Shown piece after piece: positions 1-6,623 of a stretch of DNA of 10,600 nt; the first letter of the stretch is position 1; each line of letters starts with the position of its first letter. Origin of the DNA: JAHHUA01 sp036635475 (GTDB lineage: Bacteria > Bacillota > Clostridia > Oscillospirales > Ruminococcaceae); the NCBI GenBank assembly GCA_036635475.1, contig JAVWQH010000049.1:1-10600 (forward strand), written 5' to 3'. The position numbers were made by a program, and so were the translations under genes. The notes below the pieces were generated by a model, which searched no databases, had not been told where the DNA came from, and saw only the letters and a program-made list of their open reading frames with translations.

Positions 1-3
1 AAC

Positions 4-42
4 CTCACGTCGTGAACAAAATCAAAGATTTTGACGACTGAG
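4..42 (+). other. Hairpin of repeat unit 1
   Basis: CTCA (4-7) pairs with TGAG (39-42), GTCGT (9-13) with ACGAC (34-38), and CAAAATC (17-23) with GATTTTG (27-33). The loop is AAA. C8 and GAA 14-16 are bulged. This gives about 16 base pairs. Confidence 0.7.
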
Positions 43-91
43 AGAACATTGAAACATTTTAAGGAAAGCCAATGGCAGATGTTATAATAAC

Positions 92-132
92 CTCGGTTGT
101 TACCTAAATCGAAGATTTAGAACAACGACGAG
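92..132 (+). other. Hairpin of repeat unit 2
   Basis: CTCG (92-95) pairs with CGAG (129-132), GTTGTT (96-101) with AACAAC (121-126), and CTAAATC (104-110) with GATTTAG (114-120). The loop is GAA; AC 102-103 and GA 127-128 are bulged. The shape matches unit 1 although both arms have changed sequence. Confidence 0.72.
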
Positions 133-235
133 AACATTGAAACATTTTAAGGAAATTAATATTAAAATATGTTATAATGTATAAATAAACCATATAATGC
201 TTACTTAATTGATAATATCATATTTTAATAGTTTT

Positions 236-253
236 GTACATATGTACTATAAA
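236..253 (+). promoter_or_regulatory. Perfect palindrome next to a -10-like TATAAA
   Basis: GTACATATGTAC (236-247) is a perfect 12-bp palindrome directly followed by TATAAA (248-253), about 36 bases before the first gene. No convincing -35 lies 16-18 bases upstream. It could be an operator overlapping the operon promoter. Other TATAAT matches at 173-178 and 193-198 are rival -10 elements, so the promoter is not settled. Confidence 0.3.
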
Positions 254-288
254 ATAACTTTCCAAATTATCATTGGAGGAGATATATA

Positions 289-1578
289 TTGAATAATAAA
301 ATGACCACAATTCCAATTTGTGATGGAGTTAATTTTCGTTATATAGATGATGAAAAATTCAAACATAATAGAATAACTATAAATTTTATATTAAAAAGCA
401 ACATTGAAGAAGCAACTATAAATGCAATTATTCCTTTTTTAATAAGACATGGTAGCGAAGATTATACTGATTTTACTTGTCTTAATCGGAAATTATCTGA
501 TTTATATGGTGCTTGTTTGAGTGCTGATGTTTCCAAATATGGCGCATATCAAATTTTGGATTTATCAATAATTGCAATTGATAATAGATTTTCATTGAAT
601 AATGTTGATATAATAAAAGAATGTAGCGAGTTGTTATGCTCATTGATTTTTAAGCCACTAATTAAATCGGATTATTTTGTAGACAATATACTTTTAAATG
701 AAAAACAGTTTTTAAGTGACACAATTGAAGCTGAAATAAACGATAAACAAGTTTATGCAATGATTAGATGTAAACAGATAATGTGTAAAGATGAACCTTT
801 TGCAATAAAAAGGTATGGGTATTCTGAAAAAATTGAAGAAATAACAAAACAAGCAGTGATTGCTGCATTTGACAGAATAATGGATACTGCTTTGATTGAA
901 ATAATGTTTATAGGTTCAGGAAATCCAACTCCTGTTGAGGAGATTTTTAAGGAGCATTTTAAAAATGTTAAGAGAAACCCCATAACTTTAGATTATTGCG
1001 GACAGGACAGACATTCGTCAGGAATAAAAGAAGTTACGGAGAAAATGGATATTTCCCAATCAAAACTTGTTATGGGCTTCGATATCTGCGATGTCAAAAC
1101 AGAAAATGAAAAAAACGCAGTCAGCTTTTTAACATCAATATTCGGTGAAACTTCATCATCAAAACTTTTTAAATCATTGAGAGAAAAGTTGAATATATGT
1201 TATTATTGTTCAGCACAAATTGATAGAATGTCAAGAATAATGATGGTAGATTGCGGAATTGAAGAAAAAAATAAAGATATAGCTCAAAAAGAAATCATAA
1301 AACAACTTGAACTATGTCAAAACGGAAATATAACTGAAGATGAATTAAATGAGATAAAACTTGCAACTCAAAATGCTATCGGTGAAATTGAAGATTCAAT
1401 TGATTCAATAGAGGATTGGTATATTTTGCAAATAATAGATAGAATATTGCTCACACCAAGGGCAAAAATGAAAGAATATGAAAAATTAACTACTAAGGAT
1501 ATTATTGACGCAGCAAAAAAAATAAAGCTTAGTACAGTCTACTTTTTAACATCGGATAATTATGAAGAGAAAATCTAA
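289..1578 (+). CDS. yfmF: M16-family protein without zinc site, YfmF type
   Basis: This 429-aa protein is the catalytically silent-looking half of an M16 (pitrilysin/insulinase) pair. The start is TTG, chosen because GGAGGA (275-280) sits 8 bases before it; the next ATG (301) is too far from that site. The N-terminal domain lacks HxxEH; the corresponding stretch reads IRHGSEDYTDFTCLNRKL, typical of YfmF proteins. The C-terminal domain keeps the family Arg/Tyr feature, LREKLNICYY, with R298 and Y305/Y306. In such pairs this subunit normally helps bind substrate while its partner supplies zinc chemistry; that is family knowledge. Databases associate the pair with 5-aminopentanol modification of EF-P in Bacillus, but no efp gene is visible here. 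The active partner follows after 23 bases. Confidence 0.85.
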   Translation: MNNKMTTIPICDGVNFRYIDDEKFKHNRITINFILKSNIEEATINAIIPFLIRHGSEDYTDFTCLNRKLSDLYGACLSADVSKYGAYQILDLSIIAIDNRFSLNNVDIIKECSELLCSLIFKPLIKSDYFVDNILLNEKQFLSDTIEAEINDKQVYAMIRCKQIMCKDEPFAIKRYGYSEKIEEITKQAVIAAFDRIMDTALIEIMFIGSGNPTPVEEIFKEHFKNVKRNPITLDYCGQDRHSSGIKEVTEKMDISQSKLVMGFDICDVKTENEKNAVSFLTSIFGETSSSKLFKSLREKLNICYYCSAQIDRMSRIMMVDCGIEEKNKDIAQKEIIKQLELCQNGNITEDELNEIKLATQNAIGEIEDSIDSIEDWYILQIIDRILLTPRAKMKEYEKLTTKDIIDAAKKIKLSTVYFLTSDNYEEKI

Positions 1579-1601
1579 ATTGTAAGATTGGATATGATGC
1601 A

Positions 1602-2882
1602 TTGAAAAAAAATATTAGTTCGGCACGTTTAAATGAAAGTTACATAGATATAGATCATCAATCTGGACTTAAAATATTGCTTTACCCAATGAAAAATTAT
1701 AAATCAACATTCGGATTAATTGCAACTAAATATGGCTCAATTGATACTACTTATATGAATAGCAACGGAAAAACAATAAAAAATTGTATTGGAATAGCAC
1801 ATTTTCTTGAACATAAAATGTTTGAAAGTGAAAATGGAGATGCTTTTGACCTTTTTGCAAAAACCGGTGCGGATTCCAATGCTTATACATCAGCAGATAA
1901 AACAGCATTTTATTTTTCCTGCTCAAAAAACTATTGTCAATCCCTTGAAATATTATTGAATTTCTTAACAACACCCTATTTTGCAGATACAACAGTAAAA
2001 AAAGAACAAGAAATAATTAAGCAAGAAATACAAATGTTCGTTGATAATTCTGATTGGCAAGGTTATGCAAACCTTTTGAAATGTATGTACTATAACCCTG
2101 ATATAAGTGCGGATATTGCGGGAACTTCAAGTTCAATTCATAAAATTACATCAGAAATGCTATATGATACTTATAATGCTTTTTACAATTTGAAAAATAT
2201 GGTATTGGTTATAGCTGGAAACTTAAAAGTTGAAGAAGTTATGGAAATTGCCGATAGAATTTTAGTTAAATCAGATGAATTTAAAACTCAAAAGCAATAT
2301 CCGATTGAACCCGATAAAGTCAAAAAAAAATACTGTGAAATAAGTTTACCTGTTGCAGTTGATATGTTTAATATTGGATTTAAACAAAAAATATCCTTGC
2401 AAGGTGGGAGCATTAAAAATCAAATTATTGATGAACTTCTTGTTGAAATCATAGTTGGAGATATAACGCAATTATACAAAGAACTATATGACGAGGGATT
2501 AATTAATCAAACTTTTGATGGAGATACCTTTACAGCAGGAAATAATTGTGCGATAATTTATTCAGGTGAATCACGAAATCCAAAAGAGGTTTATGCTAGG
2601 TTATGTGATAGAATAGATGAATTACAAAAAAACGGCATTGAAAAAGATGTGTTTGAATTGTGTAAAACGGCGGCTTATGGTAAATATATTAGTATGTTTA
2701 GCCGAGCAGAATCTATCGCAACAGCTATGGCACATACACATTTTATTGGGTGCGGAATATATGATGCATTAGAAATAGCGGCAAATTTGAATTATAATGA
2801 AGTATGTGAAAGATTGAGAGATAGCATTTCAAGTAAAAATTCAGTGCTATCAGTTGTTCACGCAACAGAGGAGGAAAAATAA
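1602..2882 (+). CDS. yfmH: M16-family zinc peptidase, YfmH type
   Basis: This 426-aa protein is the zinc-bearing half of the M16 pair. It has the inverted zinc motif H67-F-L-E70-H71, then E135 and E142 seven residues apart, matching the two glutamates of pitrilysin (E142 would be the third zinc ligand). The flanking sequence (GIAHFLEHKMFES, then TGADSNAYTS) fits YfmH proteins. The start is a TTG with a weak ribosome site (GGAT at 1590-1593). No ATG or GTG is available in the open stretch upstream, so the start is probable, not certain; coupling to the preceding gene may help translation. The stop shares its last base with the lgt start codon, so the two are likely translationally coupled. It is probably a cytoplasmic processing or regulatory peptidase; the substrate is unknown. 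Confidence 0.88.
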   Translation: MKKNISSARLNESYIDIDHQSGLKILLYPMKNYKSTFGLIATKYGSIDTTYMNSNGKTIKNCIGIAHFLEHKMFESENGDAFDLFAKTGADSNAYTSADKTAFYFSCSKNYCQSLEILLNFLTTPYFADTTVKKEQEIIKQEIQMFVDNSDWQGYANLLKCMYYNPDISADIAGTSSSIHKITSEMLYDTYNAFYNLKNMVLVIAGNLKVEEVMEIADRILVKSDEFKTQKQYPIEPDKVKKKYCEISLPVAVDMFNIGFKQKISLQGGSIKNQIIDELLVEIIVGDITQLYKELYDEGLINQTFDGDTFTAGNNCAIIYSGESRNPKEVYARLCDRIDELQKNGIEKDVFELCKTAAYGKYISMFSRAESIATAMAHTHFIGCGIYDALEIAANLNYNEVCERLRDSISSKNSVLSVVHATEEEK

Positions 2883-3811
2883 TGAAAGAATTACTATCAT
2901 TTCCTGGTTTAGGCTTAGAATTTAATATTAATAGGGTGGCTTTTTCCATTGGCCCTGTAACCGTTTATTGGTATGGAATTTTAATTGCAATTGGACTTCT
3001 GTTAGCCACAACTTATGCTATGAAAAGGTCAAATGAATTTGGAATAAATTCCGATAAATTGATGGATATTTTACTTATAGGTACAATCGGTTCAATAATT
3101 GGAGCAAGAGCATATTATGTTATTTTCTCTTGGGATATGTTTAAAGATGATTTAATGTCAATCTTTAAAACTTGGGAGGGCGGAATAGCAATATATGGCG
3201 GAATAATAGGGGCAATTGTTGTAGGCTGCATTGTCGCAAAAATGAAAAATGTTAAGATATTGCCACTAACAGATATTGCTTTTACAGGCTTTTTGCTTGG
3301 ACAAGGTATTGGAAGATGGGGAAATTTCATTAATATAGAAGCTTTTGGCTCAAATACAACAATGCCATGGGGAATGACTAGTCAAAGTATTGTCAGCTAT
3401 CTTGAACAGCATCAAGCTCAGCTTGCTGAAATAGGGGTTACAGTTAATCCGCAAATGCCAGTTCACCCAACGTTTTTATATGAATCATTATGGTGCTTGC
3501 TAGGGTTCGCAATTGTTGCTTTATACACAAAAAGGCGCAGATTTGATGGAGAGATAACACTATTTTATATGATGTGGTATGGCAGTGAAAGATTTGTTGT
3601 TGAGGGATTGAGAACTGATAGTTTAATGATGGGCGGAGTAAGAGTTTCTCAAGTTCTTGCAGGAATAACTGTTTTGATAGCTGTCGCAATAATGGTATAT
3701 ATAAGAGTTAAAATTAAAAAAGCAAATGATGAAAACTATTTGATTCCATTTGGAAAAACGGCTGAAGGATTAGCAATAGGACAAGCTGAAAGAGAGTCAA
3801 AGAAAAAATAA
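2882..3811 (+). CDS. lgt: Prolipoprotein diacylglyceryl transferase
   Basis: Lgt moves diacylglycerol from phosphatidylglycerol to the lipobox cysteine of prelipoproteins in the cytoplasmic membrane. The 309-aa sequence has several hydrophobic segments (around 24-44, 60-80, 97-118, 128-145, 203-220 and 256-276). The Lgt signature is complete: G144-R145-W-G-N148-F, then N151, E153 and G156. These match E. coli R143, N146, E151 and G154. Y31 in WYG matches E. coli Y26; R237 and E241 match R239 and E243. The E. coli His103 position (FHGG) is Tyr here, Y105 in IYGG. The start is set by GAGGAGG (2868-2874) seven bases before ATG, overlapping the previous stop. The C-terminus is a basic, probably cytoplasmic tail of about 35 residues. 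A lipoprotein gene lies 925 bases downstream in the same unit. Confidence 0.95.
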   Translation: MKELLSFPGLGLEFNINRVAFSIGPVTVYWYGILIAIGLLLATTYAMKRSNEFGINSDKLMDILLIGTIGSIIGARAYYVIFSWDMFKDDLMSIFKTWEGGIAIYGGIIGAIVVGCIVAKMKNVKILPLTDIAFTGFLLGQGIGRWGNFINIEAFGSNTTMPWGMTSQSIVSYLEQHQAQLAEIGVTVNPQMPVHPTFLYESLWCLLGFAIVALYTKRRRFDGEITLFYMMWYGSERFVVEGLRTDSLMMGGVRVSQVLAGITVLIAVAIMVYIRVKIKKANDENYLIPFGKTAEGLAIGQAERESKKK

Positions 3812-3877
3812 TATACCACTCAAATTAAAATTATTTTAAAATTAAACTAGATATTCATTTTGGAGGATATTTTTATT

Positions 3878-4726
3878 ATGTCTGAGATTATCAGTGGAAA
3901 AATAATTTCTGTGGAAATTAGAAAAGAAATAACTAACCAACTGTTAGAATTGAAAAAAGAAGAAATTATTCCTTGTTTAGCCGTTATAATGGTTGGCGAA
4001 AACGCAGCATCAAAGATTTATGTTAAAAACAAGAAAAAAGCTTGTGAAGAAGTAGGAATTAGCATAAAAGTATATGAACTACAAGAGGAAACAACGCAAG
4101 ATGAATTGCTTGATTTGATATCAATTTTGAATAAAGACGTTAAAACAAACGGGATTTTAGTTGAACTTCCACTGCCAAGACGTATTGATGAAAAAGCAGT
4201 GATAAATTTAATTTCTCCACAAAAAGATGTGGACGCATTCAACCCAATTAATCTGGGAAAGATTATGATTGGTGACTATAATTTCTTGCCATGTACACCT
4301 TTGGGAATATTTGAACTGATAAAATCAACAAAAATTGATTTAACAAGCAAAAAATGTGTAATAATTGGTAGGAGCAATATAGTTGGAAAACCAATGGCAA
4401 TGATGATGATTAATGAAAATGCAACAGTCACAATTTGTCATTCTCAAACAAAAAATTTAAAAGATATCACTAGGCAGGCAGATATACTCATTGTTGCAAT
4501 AGGAAAGAAAAACTTTGTAACAGGTGATATGATAAAGTCGGGTGCAATTGTAATTGATGTTGGAATGAATAGAGATGAAAATGGAAAACTATTCGGTGAT
4601 GTTGATTATAATGAAGCCGAAAAAGTGGCAGGATATATAACACCTGTTCCGGGCGGAGTCGGCCCGATGACGATAACAATGTTACTGAAAAATACATTAA
4701 AAGCTGCTATTGAACAAAACAAGTAA
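3878..4726 (+). CDS. folD: Bifunctional methylenetetrahydrofolate dehydrogenase/cyclohydrolase
   Basis: FolD converts 5,10-methylene-THF to 5,10-methenyl-THF with NADP and then hydrolyses it to 10-formyl-THF, feeding purine and formyl-Met synthesis in the cytoplasm. The protein is 282 aa from ATG 3878; GGAGGA (3862-3867) lies 10 bases upstream. A TTG at 3860 overlaps this site and is rejected. Visible motifs are Y48-xxx-K52 (catalytic lysine), KDVDAF with D117 and D119, CTPLGIFELI, the Rossmann stretch GRSNIVGKP, CHSQT, and the C-terminal TPVPGGVGPMT. The residue before LPLP, glutamine in most FolD proteins (E. coli Q98), is glutamate here (E96). The gene follows lgt by 66 bases with no terminator seen, so it is probably in the same transcript. 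Confidence 0.96.
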   Translation: MSEIISGKIISVEIRKEITNQLLELKKEEIIPCLAVIMVGENAASKIYVKNKKKACEEVGISIKVYELQEETTQDELLDLISILNKDVKTNGILVELPLPRRIDEKAVINLISPQKDVDAFNPINLGKIMIGDYNFLPCTPLGIFELIKSTKIDLTSKKCVIIGRSNIVGKPMAMMMINENATVTICHSQTKNLKDITRQADILIVAIGKKNFVTGDMIKSGAIVIDVGMNRDENGKLFGDVDYNEAEKVAGYITPVPGGVGPMTITMLLKNTLKAAIEQNK

Positions 4727-4736
4727 GGAGAAAAAA

Positions 4737-5300
4737 ATGAAAAAAAGTAAGCTAGCGATTATATTGGTAAGTTTGACATTAGCTTTAATGCTTAATGGCT
4801 GCGTTGAAAAGTCAGACAGCGAGTTCAGTCAGGTTGATGGCGTATCAAATAGTAATACAACTGAAATTGCTGCAACTAGAATAATTCACTCAGTAGAAAA
4901 ACCCAAAGAAGAAATTAAATCAATGAGTGTTTATGCTAAATCTGAGTTTAATTTTATTGAAGGTATGGTTGGGACAATAACAACTTATACTTCAGCCGAA
5001 AAAGACGATAAAGGCGAATTTATGTGGGACGACGGACATATATTCGCTGTAGAAGTTTTTGATGGCAAAAATTATTACTATTTATTTGAACCGCAACGAG
5101 TTCAGCTTGGAACAATTGAATATAAAATTTTCAAAGATAAGGATAATATAGTACGTATTATCACTGATTTAGTTACACAAGCAGGAATAACAGATCATAT
5201 TTATGAATTCAAATATGACACAAAAACCTCAAAAGGGGAATTCTGTGAAAACATATTCCACTCCTTTGACAATATAAATGAGTTAAAAACAAGCAAATAA
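4737..5300 (+). CDS. Small lipoprotein of unknown function
   Basis: This 187-aa protein starts at ATG 4737, six bases after AAGGAG (4725-4730), which overlaps the folD stop. Residues 1-21 form a type II signal peptide: MKKSK, a hydrophobic core, then lipobox L19-N20-G21-C22. After cleavage, C22 would carry the lipid that Lgt adds. Residues 23-70 are polar and Ser/Thr/Glu-rich, probably a linker. The rest (about 71-187) is a small mixed domain with alternating aromatic segments (FAVEVF, KNYYYLFE), suggesting beta structure. I do not recognise the family. It would sit on the outer face of the cell membrane. The close spacing places it in the lgt-folD unit, and an independent str promoter follows. 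Confidence 0.8.
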   Translation: MKKSKLAIILVSLTLALMLNGCVEKSDSEFSQVDGVSNSNTTEIAATRIIHSVEKPKEEIKSMSVYAKSEFNFIEGMVGTITTYTSAEKDDKGEFMWDDGHIFAVEVFDGKNYYYLFEPQRVQLGTIEYKIFKDKDNIVRIITDLVTQAGITDHIYEFKYDTKTSKGEFCENIFHSFDNINELKTSK

Positions 5301-5312
5301 ATAAAATTTTGG

Positions 5313-5354
5313 TTAAATAATAGAAAAAACAGCAAAAAATTGGTTATTATTTAA
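5313..5354. other. AT-only inverted repeat after the lipoprotein gene
   Basis: TTAAATAATA (5313-5322) is the exact reverse complement of TATTATTTAA (5345-5354), with a 22-base loop. No G-C pairs and no clear T-run follow, so it would be a weak terminator at best. Read-through into the str operon is possible. Confidence 0.3.
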
Positions 5355-5363
5355 AAATAAATA

Positions 5364-5392
5364 TTGACAATACCATTATAGTGTTGTAAAAT
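5364..5392 (+). promoter_or_regulatory. Promoter of the str operon
   Basis: TTGACA (5364-5369) is a perfect -35. After a 17-base spacer comes TAAAAT (5387-5392), one mismatch from consensus. Transcription would begin near 5399, leaving an ~87-base leader before rpsL. This is the strongest housekeeping promoter in the window. Confidence 0.85.
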
Positions 5393-5430
5393 ATTATCTC
5401 GGGTAGTGCTATACCTATGTTTAATTATGA

Positions 5431-5456
5431 ATCAATAGAGTGCAAGCTCATTTGAT
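5431..5456 (+). promoter_or_regulatory. Hairpin in the rpsL leader
   Basis: ATCAA (5431-5435) pairs with TTGAT (5452-5456) and GAG (5438-5440) with CTC (5447-5449), around a TGCAAG loop, with a 2x2 internal loop. It ends 16 bases before the rpsL ribosome site. It could be a ribosomal-protein feedback site or an mRNA-stabilising element; there is no direct evidence for either. Confidence 0.45.
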
Positions 5457-5485
5457 ATAAAAAAATTTATGTAAGGAGGTGCGAC

Positions 5486-5911
5486 ATGCCAACCTTTAAC
5501 CAACTTGTAAGAAAAGGCAGAGAGGTTTCTGAAAAGAAATCAACAGCACCAGCTCTTCAGAAGGGCTGGAACTCAAAAAAGAGAGAGTTCACAGATAACT
5601 CTTCTCCACAAAAAAGAGGAGTTTGTACAGCAATCAGAACACTAACTCCTAAGAAGCCAAACTCAGCTTTAAGAAAAGTTGCCAGAGTTAGACTAACAAA
5701 CGGAATGGAAGCTACAGCTTATATTCCAGGTGTAGGTCATAACTTGCAAGAGCACAGCGTAGTTCTTATTCGTGGTGGACGTATCAAGGACCTTCCAGGT
5801 GTCCGTTACCATATTATTCGTGGTACTTTGGATGCTCAGGGAGTTGCCAAGAGAATGCAATCCCGTTCTAAATACGGAGTAAAACGTCCAAAGGCTGGGG
5901 CTGCGAAGTAA
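5486..5911 (+). CDS. rpsL: 30S ribosomal protein S12
   Basis: S12 lies at the decoding centre of the small subunit and affects accuracy. The 141-aa length is normal for Firmicutes (E. coli has 124), owing to the extra segment around residues 27-40. Conserved blocks are MPTFNQLVRKGR, PQKRGVCT, TPKKPNSALRK, GHNLQEHSVVLIRGGR, KDLPGVRYH and SKYGVKRPK. The two positions linked to streptomycin resistance are wild-type lysines, K56 (E. coli K42) and K101 (E. coli K87); D102 is the residue that can be methylthiolated. AAGGAGGT (5473-5480) lies five bases before ATG. It is the first gene of the str operon. rpoC, a frequent upstream neighbour in Firmicutes, is absent. Confidence 0.99.
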   Translation: MPTFNQLVRKGREVSEKKSTAPALQKGWNSKKREFTDNSSPQKRGVCTAIRTLTPKKPNSALRKVARVRLTNGMEATAYIPGVGHNLQEHSVVLIRGGRIKDLPGVRYHIIRGTLDAQGVAKRMQSRSKYGVKRPKAGAAK

Positions 5912-5932
5912 TAAAACTCTGATGAATATTTT

Positions 5933-6010
5933 GTCACTCGTGTAGATGAATTTATATATATATTAAAATCTCTGCATGGTGCAAGCGGGAGTTTTGTCGC
6001 TTTCGAGTAC
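5933..6010 (+). promoter_or_regulatory. Folded rpsL-rpsG spacer, possible S7 control site
   Basis: Two nested helices can be drawn. The outer joins GT-ACTCG (5933-5940, C5935 bulged) to CGAGTAC (6004-6010). The inner is a hairpin pairing AAAA (5965-5968), CTCT (5970-5973) and GCA (5974-5976) with TGC (5980-5982), GGAG (5988-5991) and TTTT (5992-5995). In E. coli, S7 represses translation by binding the S12-S7 intercistronic region; by position this could be an analogue, but that is inference. Confidence 0.45.
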
Positions 6011-6049
6011 CGATGATATCATTAAAACAATGTGAAGGAGGGAAGCGAA

Positions 6050-6520
6050 GTGCCAAGAAGAGGTCGTATTGCAAAACGTGATGTTTTGCCAGATCCACTG
6101 TATAATTCGAAATTGGTTACACGCCTTGTTAACAACATAATGCTAGATGGCAAAAAGGGTGTATCTCAAAAAATCGTTTACGGCGCATTCGAGATAATTA
6201 AGGAAAAGACAGGTAAGGAACCACTAGAGGCTTTCGAGGAAGCTATGGAGAACATTATGCCAGAACTAGAGGTTAAGGCTCGCCGTGTTGGTGGTGCTAC
6301 TTATCAAGTACCTATGGAAGTTAGACCTGAAAGAAGACAAACTTTGGGCTTAAGATGGGTTACAACTTTTGCCAGAGCTCGTTCTGAAAAGACTATGAAG
6401 GAAAGACTTGCAGGAGAAATTATGGATGCCCTTAATAGTACAGGCGGTGCATTCAAAAAGCGTGAGGATACTCACAAAATGGCTGAAGCTAATAAAGCAT
6501 TTGCTCATTACAGATGGTAA
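6050..6520 (+). CDS. rpsG: 30S ribosomal protein S7
   Basis: S7 binds the 3' domain of 16S rRNA, nucleates assembly of the head of the small subunit and contacts E-site tRNA. From GTG 6050 the product is 156 aa, the usual size. The start MPRRGRIAKRDVLPDP matches the family, and AAGGAGG (6035-6041) is eight bases upstream. An in-frame GTG at 6032 lies before this ribosome site and would add six residues, so it is rejected. The beta-hairpin motif VGGATYQVPMEVRPERR and the C-terminal HKMAEANKAFAHYRW are intact. It is separated from rpsL by 138 bases, longer than usual for this operon, and that spacer can fold. Confidence 0.99.
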   Translation: MPRRGRIAKRDVLPDPLYNSKLVTRLVNNIMLDGKKGVSQKIVYGAFEIIKEKTGKEPLEAFEEAMENIMPELEVKARRVGGATYQVPMEVRPERRQTLGLRWVTTFARARSEKTMKERLAGEIMDALNSTGGAFKKREDTHKMAEANKAFAHYRW

Positions 6521-6550
6521 TAGCATAAAACTTTTAAAAGCAATGTTTTC

Positions 6551-6578
6551 TCTACTCGATGATTTATTGTCGAGTAGG
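6551..6578 (+). other. Hairpin in the rpsG-fusA spacer
   Basis: CTACTCGA (6552-6559) pairs perfectly with TCGAGTAG (6570-6577) around a 10-base loop; T6551-G6578 can add a wobble pair. The following bases (GTTACATG) hold no T-run, so it is not a standard terminator. It may be a processing or regulatory stem. Its ACTCG/CGAGT core also forms the outer helix of the rpsL-rpsG spacer. Confidence 0.6.
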
Positions 6579-6623
6579 TTACATGCCTTTAAATTTTTGC
6601 ATTACTGTTTATGTTAAATAATT

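Larger units (their letters stand above)
1..178. repeat. Two tandem ~88-bp structured repeat units
   Basis: Unit 1 starts at 1 and unit 2 at 89; both begin AACCTC. Each unit has a long hairpin (about 4-42 and 92-132), then an identical 26-base box (42-67 and 130-155), then TGTTATAAT (TATAAT at 83-88 and 173-178). The hairpin arms differ in sequence between units, but pairing is kept. Because position 1 matches position 89 exactly at a unit start, more units may lie left of the window. The function is unknown. The box faintly resembles the boxA-like ATTGAAAA stretch of Firmicute rRNA leaders and spacers, but no rRNA or tRNA is visible here. Confidence 0.8.

Noticed and set aside
49..88. TTGAAA...TATAAT as tandem promoters in the repeats
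   Set aside because: The spacers are 28 and 30 bases, far too long. Only an extended -10 (TGTTATAAT) remains, and its start would fall in the hairpin arm.
1..178. CRISPR array
   Set aside because: The unit has a variable hairpin inside it and only two visible copies; there are no short repeats separated by unique spacers and no cas genes.
5486..5911. Streptomycin-resistance changes in S12
   Set aside because: K56 and K101, matching E. coli K42 and K87, are both wild-type lysines.
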